From contig NZ_CDBL01000087.1 of assembly GCF_000820005.1 (NCBI RefSeq), forward strand, positions 1 to 55,579: a stretch of DNA of 55,579 bases, given 5' to 3'. This document shows, piece after piece, positions 9,122 through 15,659 of this stretch. The first letter of the stretch is position 1, and each line of letters opens with the position of its first letter. This stretch comes from Aeromonas piscicola (GTDB lineage: Bacteria > Pseudomonadota > Gammaproteobacteria > Enterobacterales > Aeromonadaceae). The translations under genes were made by a program, and so were the position numbers. The notes below the pieces were generated by a model. The model saw only the letters and a list, made by a program, of their open reading frames with translations. It was not told where the DNA came from and made no database searches.

Positions 9122-9958
9122 TCAGGCCTGGGGCTTTTGCATGTGCATGACCATCTGCGGGAAGGGGATCTCGACACCTTCTGCGTCGAAAGTCAGCTTC
9201 ACCTTCTCGTGAAAGTCGAACCAGACACCCCAATAATCGGCGGTCTTGACCCAGGGGCGTACCACTATATTGACCGAGGAGTCGGCCAGGGCGGCGACGG
9301 CGATAGTAGCGGCCGGATCCTTCAGGATGCGCGGCTCTTCATTCACTAGGCGCTCCAGGATCTGCTTGGCCTTGCGCAGATCCGAGCCGTAGCCGATGCC
9401 GAAGGTCATGTCGACGCGACGAGTATCCATGCGGGAGTAGTTGACTATGGTGCCGTTGAGGATGGCGGAGTTGGGTACCACCACCATCTTGTTGTCACCC
9501 GAGGTGAGGGTAGTGGTAAACAGCTGAACGGATTGCACCACACCCGCAGTGCCCGCCACTTCGATGAACTCGCCCGCCTTGATGGGGCGGAAGATGATCA
9601 GCAGGAAGCCGGCGGCGAAGTTGGAGAGCGAGCCTTGCAGCGCCAGACCAATAGCCAGACCGGCGGCACCTATGATGGCGACGAAGGAGGCGGTCTGTAC
9701 CCCGACCCGACCTAGGGCGGCGATCACCACGAACACCAAAATGGTGTACTTGAGGATGCTGCCGACGAAATGGGTGACTGTGATGTCCAGCTTGCGGGCC
9801 TGCATTACCTTGACCACTGCGCTGCTGAGGAGGTTGGCGGCGATGTAACCGATCAGCAGGGTGATCAGGGAGGCCGCGATGTTGACGGCATACTCGATCA
9901 GCAGGCCTTGGTTATTGACCAGCCAGGTCTGCGCTTCGGTAATGATTTCGGGTTCCAT
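9122..9958 (-). CDS. mscS: Small-conductance mechanosensitive channel (MscS family)
   Basis: 278 aa from ATG 9958 (MEPEIITEAQTW), close to E. coli MscS at 286; the 40 upstream codons are not channel-like. Three N-terminal membrane helices are seen. The pore helix is Gly/Ala-rich (VAIIGAAGLAIGLALQGSLSNFAAG), and the beta domain with VVPNSAILNGTIVNYSR is typical. The channel opens under hypo-osmotic membrane tension to release solutes. A hairpin (TGCCAGC/GCTGGCA) at about 9078-9099 lies downstream. It is monocistronic between slmA and an unrelated small gene. Confidence 0.93.
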   Translation of the reverse strand: MEPEIITEAQTWLVNNQGLLIEYAVNIAASLITLLIGYIAANLLSSAVVKVMQARKLDITVTHFVGSILKYTILVFVVIAALGRVGVQTASFVAIIGAAGLAIGLALQGSLSNFAAGFLLIIFRPIKAGEFIEVAGTAGVVQSVQLFTTTLTSGDNKMVVVPNSAILNGTIVNYSRMDTRRVDMTFGIGYGSDLRKAKQILERLVNEEPRILKDPAATIAVAALADSSVNIVVRPWVKTADYWGVWFDFHEKVKLTFDAEGVEIPFPQMVMHMQKPQA

Positions 9959-10108
9959 AGGATGTCCTGTCAGGCAGTAAAGGTTTATGACGCATGAATC
10001 TAACACTGGAATGCGACAATCCGGGTCGCATCTGGTGCTCATCCCCTCTTTTTTGCCACAAAAAACAAGGGAGGCCAAGGCCTCCCTGTTTGCACCAACC
10101 CGTCTGGA

Positions 10109-10705
10109 TCAGCTTTGTAGCAGCTGGCTGCGGATGAACAGCCACTGATCCTCGAAGCCGGCGGTGGGCTTGAGTTTGAACTCGGAGCGGACAAACTGAC
10201 TGATGCGTCCCTCGGTATAGGCCAGCAGCAGATTGGCCAGCATGGTCTCGTCGAGCTGGAAGCCCTGGCCTTCCCGCAGTCGCTTTTCCCGCAGTACCTG
10301 CTTGATCTGGGTCTCCAGCTTGTCGAATAGAATGCTGATGCGATCGCGCAGCCGGTCGTGTTCGCCCAGCAGGGCGTCGCCGTTGAGGATGCGGGTGATG
10401 CCGGGGTTGCGCTCGGCGAACACCAGCAGCAGCTGAAGGATGTGATGGCAGCGGGCCATGGTGTCCTTCTCTTCCGCCATGATCAGGTTGACCCGTGACA
10501 GCAGGGAATCCTCGATAAAGTCGATCAGCCCTTCGAACATCCGCGCCTTGCTGGGAAAATGTCGATAGAGGGCTGCCTCAGAGACCCCCACCTCGGCCGC
10601 CAGACGTGCCGTGGTGATACGCTGGCCAGGACTGGTCTCCAGCATATGGGCGAGTGCTTGCAGGATCTGATCGCGCCGACTCTGTTTCTGATTACTGCTT
10701 GCCAT
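10109..10705 (-). CDS. slmA: Nucleoid occlusion factor SlmA
   Basis: 198 aa from ATG 10705 (MASSNQKQSRRDQ), the E. coli length, with AGGGGA upstream. It is TetR-like: the N-terminal HTH reads RITTARLAAEVGVSEAALYRHF and the rest is helical. SlmA binds chromosomal sites and blocks FtsZ assembly over the nucleoid. It is normally the gene after dut in coaBC-dut-slmA. Here only the dut 3' fragment precedes it and then the island, so its transcription must now come from inside the island or from a local promoter. Confidence 0.95.
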   Translation of the reverse strand: MASSNQKQSRRDQILQALAHMLETSPGQRITTARLAAEVGVSEAALYRHFPSKARMFEGLIDFIEDSLLSRVNLIMAEEKDTMARCHHILQLLLVFAERNPGITRILNGDALLGEHDRLRDRISILFDKLETQIKQVLREKRLREGQGFQLDETMLANLLLAYTEGRISQFVRSEFKLKPTAGFEDQWLFIRSQLLQS

Positions 10706-10774
10706 GGATTCCCCTAAAAAAAACAATGGCTTGATTCTATTATTAGGCACAGGCCCAAGGGTCTGTGTGGTCTG

Positions 10775-10978
10775 TTATTGGCGACCAGAAGAACCAAAAC
10801 CGCCTTCACCCCGTTCACTCTGATTGAACTCATCGACCAGTTGGAAGCTGGCCTGCACCACCGGCATGATCACCAGCTGGGCGATGCGTTCGCCGGGCTG
10901 CATGGTGAAGCTGTCGTTGCCACGGTTCCAGACCGAGACCATCAGCTGTCCCTGGTAATCGGAATCGATGAGGCCCAC
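10775..10978 (-). pseudogene. dut: 3' fragment of native dut (codons 86-152)
   Basis: Encodes VGLIDSDYQGQLMVSVWN through GEGGFGSSGRQ, that is dUTPase motifs 3, 4 (PGERIAQ) and 5. Joined after Val86 of the fragment at 31224-31496 it restores a 152 aa dUTPase. The break is the island junction: homology stops after CCAC at 10975-10978. It opens with a GTG that happens to be the native Val codon, without an evident ribosome site, so translation is doubtful. It lies 69 bp upstream of slmA. Confidence 0.95.
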
Positions 10979-11004
10979 TGTTATACGATAAAAAACCGTA
11001 TCAA
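10975..11004. other. Left attachment junction (attL)
   Basis: Chromosomal dut sequence ends in GAGGCCCAC at 10978 and the island begins TGTTATACGATA. The inner end carries GTTATACG at 10980-10987, which is repeated inverted at the right end. A second copy of the arm (ATACG ... CGTAT) forms a small dyad at about 10984-11002. The 4 bases CCAC (10975-10978) are shared with the right junction. Confidence 0.85.
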
Positions 11005-11087
11005 TATCTTAAGTACATGAAATTAAAGTTCTTTTATCTTCATGCCGGAAAAAGTGTCTCAGGCCTCAGGTTTGGTATGTTGGCGGT

Positions 11088-11552
11088 CTATGCTTTACCG
11101 GTACTACCGAAACCACCACTACCACGCTCGGTTTCGGTGGAGAATTCCTCAACAACACTCAACGACACCTGTACAACCGGTTGGAACATCAACTGTGCGA
11201 TCCGGTCACCAGGCTGTACGGTGTAAGGCTCAACCCCATCGTTGGCCAAGATAACCCCTATCTCGCCATGATAGTCCGCATCAATTACACCAATGCCTTG
11301 AGCTACTCGAATGCCGTGCTTTAGTGACAGTCCTGAACGCGACGCAACTATGGCCACTAGACTGGGATCCATCATATTGATAGCTAGTCCGGTTTTGAGA
11401 AGATGACGAGCACCTGGCGCAATCGTCACTGGCTCGGCGATGCATGCGCGTAGGTCCATGGCTGCGGAGCCATCGGTTGCATAGGTCGGCATTGGGAGCT
11501 GTTCTGTACCCAGAAGGTTATTGACCATACGTGCTTCTATGCGTCGATACAT
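11088..11552 (-). CDS. dut: Island-encoded dUTPase (complete)
   Basis: 154 aa from ATG 11552, which has GAGGAA eight bases upstream; the frame runs 19 codons further without a comparable site. All five trimeric dUTPase motifs are present: GSAAMDLRA, SRSGLSLKHGI, GVIDADYHGEIG, QPGDRIAQ and ERGSGGFGSTG. It hydrolyses dUTP to dUMP, keeping uracil out of DNA. It differs clearly from the host copy (QGIGVIDADYHG against NLVGLIDSDYQG), so it is an import and not a duplication. It is the last gene before the left junction and reads in the same direction as the split dut and slmA, so it can supply both the enzyme and transcription into slmA. Confidence 0.95.
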   Translation of the reverse strand: MYRRIEARMVNNLLGTEQLPMPTYATDGSAAMDLRACIAEPVTIAPGARHLLKTGLAINMMDPSLVAIVASRSGLSLKHGIRVAQGIGVIDADYHGEIGVILANDGVEPYTVQPGDRIAQLMFQPVVQVSLSVVEEFSTETERGSGGFGSTGKA

Positions 11553-12241
11553 CTTGTGTTCCTCGATAAAGCTTGAACTGGCGGATTCAATAAAATGAGC
11601 GCAACGCAAAGGCGCTGGGAGACGAAGTACCCAACTTCAGGCTATCTTTTCCAATAATCGCAAAGGATAAGCCATGAGATACCAACCGTTGACCGAGGGG
11701 CTAAGATACCAGATTGCCTCCCTGCATGGCGAGGGTAGGGTACGCGAAACTATCTCGTGAGTAGCCGAGGATCGTCAGGAGTGGGCTAAGTTCCAATTTA
11801 AGGAGATTCATTTCGACCACATTGATCACGGAACCAAATGAGGAACCTAATTGGATGGACTCACCGCAACTCTTATATCAGGGACCTACCTATGTCCTTC
11901 CAAATTTTCTATTAAGATATATTGATAACTATTTTATGGCTCTTTCTTGAAGAGAAAACAGGAGGGTTATGACAGGCTAAATTAATAACCCTATTAATAG
12001 CTCTGATCTACCAACAGCCTCTTTATAGCCTCAAGTATATACAGGTATTGAGCGCGATTTGCTTGTTCGGATTGCTTGTGTGAATTTGGGGGTTAAATTA
12101 AGACGTTCTATGACTTTGTTGCGGTGAAAAATTATCATTACATATAAATTACGATATGATTTTGGAAAGGCTGATATGGGAATAGATAAATGATTGACTG
12201 TTGTTCAGTAATTATATGAATATTTTCATATATAGAATACA
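11553..12241. other. AT-rich island segment without an intact gene
   Basis: 690 bp between the island dut and the next gene. It holds an IS30 transposase start (listed separately) and, from about 11870, very AT-rich DNA with many stops in all frames. This fits the AT-rich end segment of GInts. A short minus-strand ORF of 30-odd codons begins at an ATG overlapping the stop of the 12242-12700 gene (TGATG), which may mark a lost partner gene. Confidence 0.5.
11674..11760 (+). pseudogene. IS30-family transposase, N-terminal remnant
   Basis: ATG 11674 opens 28 codons reading MRYQPLTEGLRYQIASLHGE and then RVRETIS before TGA. This matches the N-terminal HTH start of IS30 transposases (MRYQxLTEGxRYQIxxL). 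The rest of the gene is missing or unrecognisable, and no IS ends were identified. Confidence 0.65.
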
Positions 12242-12700
12242 TCAGGAGATAACTCCATGTTCAATTTGGCCAATAAAATCCAAGATAGCCTCCGCACCTA
12301 TTGGGGTGCTCAAAAAATGTAAAGGGCGTTCTCCACCCAAGGCTCTGGCTGGTGAGTCGAGCCACTTAATAGCTACCGATATATCTCTATTAAATAGTTG
12401 AATGGTAGCATCCAAGACCTTGACTAACATGTAAATTTTACAGCCATGCTCAACCGAAAAGGCTTTCTTATACTCTTTATTTTTCCTACGGTAGGTGGAG
12501 TAACAGATACCTACCCATTCACAAATAATCATCTCATCAACATGTATCTCTGAAGAAAGATTGGACAAGATGTTAGAGGGTAATCCAGCCAGGATCCCTA
12601 TGTGTGCATCAACAGGTTGCTTCGGTAGCGACAGGGTCGATAGAAGACTGACTGCTGTTATGACCGAAGCTTTTGGCTTGTACATAGTTCCTACATTCAT
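12242..12700 (-). CDS. MbcA/ParS/Xre-type antitoxin, toxin absent
   Basis: 152 aa; ATG 12700 with GGTGGA six bases upstream. The C-terminal 45 residues match the toxin-binding domain of RES-Xre antitoxins (DUF2384): AIKWLDSPARALGGERPLHF then LSTPIGAEAILDFIGQIEHG. The N-terminal helical region would bind DNA or dimerise. In this family a RES-domain toxin normally follows directly. Here the stop overlaps an ATG (TGATG), but the following frame is only a few dozen codons of AT-rich sequence with no RES motif. The antitoxin therefore appears orphaned. Confidence 0.75.
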   Translation of the reverse strand: MNVGTMYKPKASVITAVSLLSTLSLPKQPVDAHIGILAGLPSNILSNLSSEIHVDEMIICEWVGICYSTYRRKNKEYKKAFSVEHGCKIYMLVKVLDATIQLFNRDISVAIKWLDSPARALGGERPLHFLSTPIGAEAILDFIGQIEHGVIS

Positions 12701-12771
12701 AGCTATTCCACCACCAGCTAATTATATATCATATGAACAGTATAGTGTCCCCTTGTGGGGGCCGTTTGCCT

Positions 12772-13246
12772 CTGAAGTTAAGGTATTTCCCATAGTGAAG
12801 GCCATTAGAGCCTCTGAAGTTAAGGTATTTCCCATAGCGAAGGCCATCAGAGCCCCTGAAGTTAAGGTATTTCCCATAGCGAAGGCTATCAGAGCCCCTT
12901 GAAGTTAAGGTATTTCCCATAGCGAAGGCTATCAGAGCCCCTTGAAGTTAAGGTGTTTCCCATAGTGAAGGCCATCAGAGCCCCTTGAAGTTAAGGTGTT
13001 TCCCATATAGCGAAGGCTATCAGAGTCTCTTGAAGTTAAGGTGTTTCCCATAGCGAAGGCTATCAGAGCCTCCTGAAGTTAAGGTGTTTCCCATGGCGAG
13101 GGCTATCAGAGCTTCGTGAAGTTAAGGTGTTCTCCATGGAGAGGCCCATTGGGCTCTCTTGAGGTTAAGGTGTTTCCCATAGCGAAGGCTATCAGAGTCT
13201 CGTGAAGTTAAGGTGTTTCCCATAGTGAAGGCCATTAGAGCCCTCT
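12772..13246. repeat. Tandem repeat, 11 copies of about 43 bp
   Basis: Eleven contiguous units begin with GAAGTTAAGG (GAGGTTAAGG in one) at 12774, 12816, 12858, 12901, 12944, 12987, 13032, 13075, 13118, 13161 and 13204, with periods of 42, 42, 43, 43, 43, 45, 43, 43, 43 and 43. Each contains a small hairpin, typically ATAGC-GAAG-GCTAT. Variants often keep pairing: ATGGC/GCTAT uses G-T, and ATGGA/CCCAT replaces A-T by G-C. Period drift between 42 and 43 destroys any long reading frame. There are no spacers, so this is not CRISPR. The array sits between two antitoxin genes. Confidence 0.9.
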
Positions 13247-13342
13247 AAAATTGTGGGCGGTATAGAAAATGGGGAGTAAGTCTGCGCACACTGATGGTGT
13301 GTATAGACTCGATCAGCAGCACAAAATTAGTAGGAACCGAGT

Positions 13343-13594
13343 ATGAGCTACCAGATTCTCTCTGTGACTACGGCGAGCATTACCGAACTGAAACGCAATC
13401 CGATCGGCATACTCAAGGAGGGCAATGGCTCTGCCGTTGCCATCTTAAGCCACAATAAGCCAGCCTTTTACTGTGTGCCTCCCGATCTATTTGCCTACTA
13501 TGTTGAGCTGGCCGAAGACGCCGAGCTTAACCGAATAGCTGATGAGCGTATGGACTCACCGGATATGGTCAACGTCTCGCTGGATGACCTATGA
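13343..13594 (+). CDS. Phd/YefM-type antitoxin (StbD-like), toxin absent
   Basis: 83 aa; ATG 13343 with AGGAA upstream. The N-terminus matches Phd/YefM antitoxins (ILSVTTASITELKRNP then AVAILSHNKPAFYCVPPDLF), most like StbD/RelB-type partners of RelE-family toxins. A dyad CACAC-N5-GTGTG at 13287-13301 lies about 40 bp upstream and may be its operator. The stop overlaps a following ATG (ATGA), the usual translational coupling to a toxin, but that frame ends after 19 codons. The toxin is lost. Confidence 0.8.
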   Translation: MSYQILSVTTASITELKRNPIGILKEGNGSAVAILSHNKPAFYCVPPDLFAYYVELAEDAELNRIADERMDSPDMVNVSLDDL

Positions 13595-13650
13595 CAGAAA
13601 ATTCCTCAAGTCATAGTACAAGGTACAAGACCCCCTTTGACATAACCTGA
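13591..13650 (+). pseudogene. Truncated ORF where the coupled toxin should start
   Basis: ATG 13591 overlaps the antitoxin stop (ATGA) and opens 19 codons (MTENSSSHSTRYKTPFDIT) before TGA. The start geometry is that of a toxin gene. The peptide is not recognisably RelE-like, so either only the start survived or the junction is fortuitous. Confidence 0.4.
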
Positions 13651-13725
13651 ATTCTCACACCAACGGAGCGTAGTCGCGGCGTAGTCTAACGCGTTTTAGT
13701 AGTTCAGGCCTTAAGACCGAATTGG

Positions 13726-13767
13726 TTGTTTTCTGATCTATGTCAGATTATGATTATCTTATCTGAC
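13726..13767 (+). promoter_or_regulatory. abiEi promoter overlapped by an inverted-repeat operator
   Basis: TTGTTT (13726-13731), a 17 bp spacer and TATGAT (13749-13754) form a near-consensus promoter. A perfect 7-bp inverted repeat GTCAGAT / ATCTGAC at 13742-13748 and 13761-13767 brackets the -10. AbiEi antitoxins are known to bind inverted repeats and repress their own operon, so this is a good candidate autoregulatory site. Confidence 0.65.
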
Positions 13768-13795
13768 TTTGAATGAAAACATCGGCTGGGCTGCT

Positions 13796-14386
13796 ATGAA
13801 GACTCTTCCCGAAACAATTTTGGATCACAGTAGGCAACTGCCCGAAGGGGGCATACTGACGCCAAAGGAGTTCCTGTATCTCGGAAGTCGGGCTGCTGTG
13901 GATCAGGCGTTTTCGCGCTTGGCGAAAGCTGGATTACTCATACGCGCAGCGCGTGGTTTGTATGTGGCGCCGATTGCCACCAAGAGTGGGATGCGAGCCC
14001 CTGCTGTGGAGAAGACAGTTAGCGTCCTGGCTAAAAAGAGCCAAACAGCAATCACTGACTGCGGGGGGCGAGCCGCAAACGCACTTGGACTTACTACGCA
14101 GGTGCCGGTTGGAAAGGTATTCCTCACCAGCGGGCGGGGACGTAAGCTCAAACTAAATGGGGTCGAGGTGGAGATCAGGCACGCACCTAAGTGGATGCTG
14201 CTGTTTGGGACGACGCGCCCAGGCACCGTTATTCGGGCACTTGCTTGGCTAGGTAAGGTGAATATGGGTGGAGTGATGGAAAAGTTACGAGATATTCTTT
14301 CCCCGAGCGATTGGCTGGTTTTGCGTTCTGTCTGGAGTCTCCTCCCATCTTGGATGGTCCAAGTAATCGGCCGTGCGGTGGTCTGA
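13796..14386 (+). CDS. AbiEi-family antitoxin, toxin absent
   Basis: 196 aa from ATG 13796 (MKTLPETILDHSRQLPEGG); a TTG nine codons earlier lies too near the predicted transcript start. The N-terminal winged helix (GILTPKEFLYLGSRAAVDQA, then RLAKAGLLIRAARGLYVAP) and the following domain match AbiEi/DUF6088 proteins, the antitoxin of type IV AbiE systems. The AbiEii nucleotidyltransferase toxin should follow. Only 260 bp without a convincing ORF lie before ietA, so this too is an antitoxin without its toxin. Confidence 0.8.
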   Translation: MKTLPETILDHSRQLPEGGILTPKEFLYLGSRAAVDQAFSRLAKAGLLIRAARGLYVAPIATKSGMRAPAVEKTVSVLAKKSQTAITDCGGRAANALGLTTQVPVGKVFLTSGRGRKLKLNGVEVEIRHAPKWMLLFGTTRPGTVIRALAWLGKVNMGGVMEKLRDILSPSDWLVLRSVWSLLPSWMVQVIGRAVV

Positions 14387-14648
14387 GAGATACGACAACC
14401 CAGCCAATGTTTGGGAGAGGCGGTTTAAAGTGCCTTCAAAGTGAATTAGGCTACGCCGCCGAGCTAGATACCCTATTGTGAAGTGAACGTTAGGCTTCAA
14501 GTACATTTAGATAAGTGAAAACAAGGGAGTTTTTAGCAATGAAAACCCAAATGCGAGGCTGGTCATTGCAAGCTATTTAGGAGAGGCCACTTTACGAACT
14601 GACCACATAATTCTATAGAAAACAATTATTTATATAGCAGGCAAACAC
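14387..14648. other. Intergenic region upstream of ietA
   Basis: 262 bp between abiEi and ietA with no recognised gene. The last 60 bases before ietA are AT-rich and probably hold its promoter. No clear AbiEii remnant was found. Confidence 0.4.
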
Positions 14649-15635
14649 ATGGCGAATGGAAAGGTTCTCCGGCAGTTATTCCGGGCTGGCGCAATGGGCG
14701 ATACAGATGCATTTCGTCGTGCGTCACAAGCTGTGATCGAAGATGAGCGCCAAAAGCAACACCATCTCCTTGCAAACGATTTAGAGCAGATCCTCTACGG
14801 TGGTGACGTTAATTCGCGTGCAGCCAGTAATCTTCAGCGTATCCATTACGATATCCCAACGGATAAAGAGCGCGGTCTGCCGCTGCTGGACATCTGGACG
14901 CCCAAGCGTTCTCTCGATGAAGTCATCCTTCCCCCCAGCAGCTCTGTTGCTCTAGAGGAGATCTTGGAGGAAAACCGGAGAGATGATGTCCTTCGTAGCT
15001 ATGGGATGAAGCCTGCCACCAAGGTCATCTTCTTCGGCCCACCGGGTTGCGGGAAGACCCTGGCAGCTGAGGTCATTGCGTTTGAACTTGATCGGCCGCT
15101 GGCCATTGTTCGATTGGATGCTTTGGTTTCCTCGTTTCTCGGTGAGACTGCGGCGAATCTTAGAAAAGTGTTTGACTTCATCTCCCAGCATTCACTGGTT
15201 GTATTGTTCGATGAGTTTGATGCAATTGGTAAAGAGCGAGGCGATAGTGGCGACCATGGCGAGTTACGCCGGGTCGTTAACGCGGTTCTCCAGATGATGG
15301 ATTTGTATGAGGGCCGCAGCCTGATCCTTGCTGCTACAAACCACGAAATGATCCTGGATTCGGCTATTTGGAGGCGATTCGATGAGTCTATCGAATTCCC
15401 GCTTCCGGATATGAAGCAGCTGGTAGATATCCTTACTCTGAAATTACGTGGGATCCGACGTCAATTTGATATTGACGATAAGGAAGTAATACAGGAATTT
15501 AAGGGTAAGAGTGGTGCCGATATTGAGCGAGTCGTACGGCGCGCAGCAAAAAGAATGATCCTGAGAGGGCAAGAATTCCTGACTATCAAGGAGCTGAAAA
15601 ATGCACTTGTACGGGAGAATCTCAGGAAGTTCTAA
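14649..15635 (+). CDS. ietA: AAA ATPase IetA (defence/plasmid-stability pair)
   Basis: 328 aa with one AAA+ module: Walker A GPPGCGKT (130-137), Walker B VVLFDEFD (184-191), sensor-1 ATNH (229-232), and an arginine finger in WRRFDE (241-246). The first 100 residues are helical and lack other motifs. It is followed after 24 bp by a subtilisin-like protease gene. That pairing is IetA-IetS, described as a toxin-antitoxin-like stabiliser on an Agrobacterium Ti plasmid and later as an antiphage system in E. coli. The ATPase probably controls the protease. Confidence 0.85.
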   Translation: MANGKVLRQLFRAGAMGDTDAFRRASQAVIEDERQKQHHLLANDLEQILYGGDVNSRAASNLQRIHYDIPTDKERGLPLLDIWTPKRSLDEVILPPSSSVALEEILEENRRDDVLRSYGMKPATKVIFFGPPGCGKTLAAEVIAFELDRPLAIVRLDALVSSFLGETAANLRKVFDFISQHSLVVLFDEFDAIGKERGDSGDHGELRRVVNAVLQMMDLYEGRSLILAATNHEMILDSAIWRRFDESIEFPLPDMKQLVDILTLKLRGIRRQFDIDDKEVIQEFKGKSGADIERVVRRAAKRMILRGQEFLTIKELKNALVRENLRKF

Positions 15636-15659
15636 CCATCAGCCTTCAAGGAAGACGCA

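Noticed and set aside
12561..12902. Plus-strand ORF of 113 codons through the repeat array
   Set aside because: It is antisense to the antitoxin gene and then reads repeat units; the 42 to 43 bp period change ends it. No ribosome site.
12772..13246. CRISPR array
   Set aside because: Units are contiguous and nearly identical over their whole 43 bp; there are no unique spacers and no cas genes.
13681..14500. Integron cassette signals (GTCTAAC near 13686, GTTAGGC near 14490)
   Set aside because: The two heptamers are 800 bp apart and no folded attC site of normal length joins them; chance matches.
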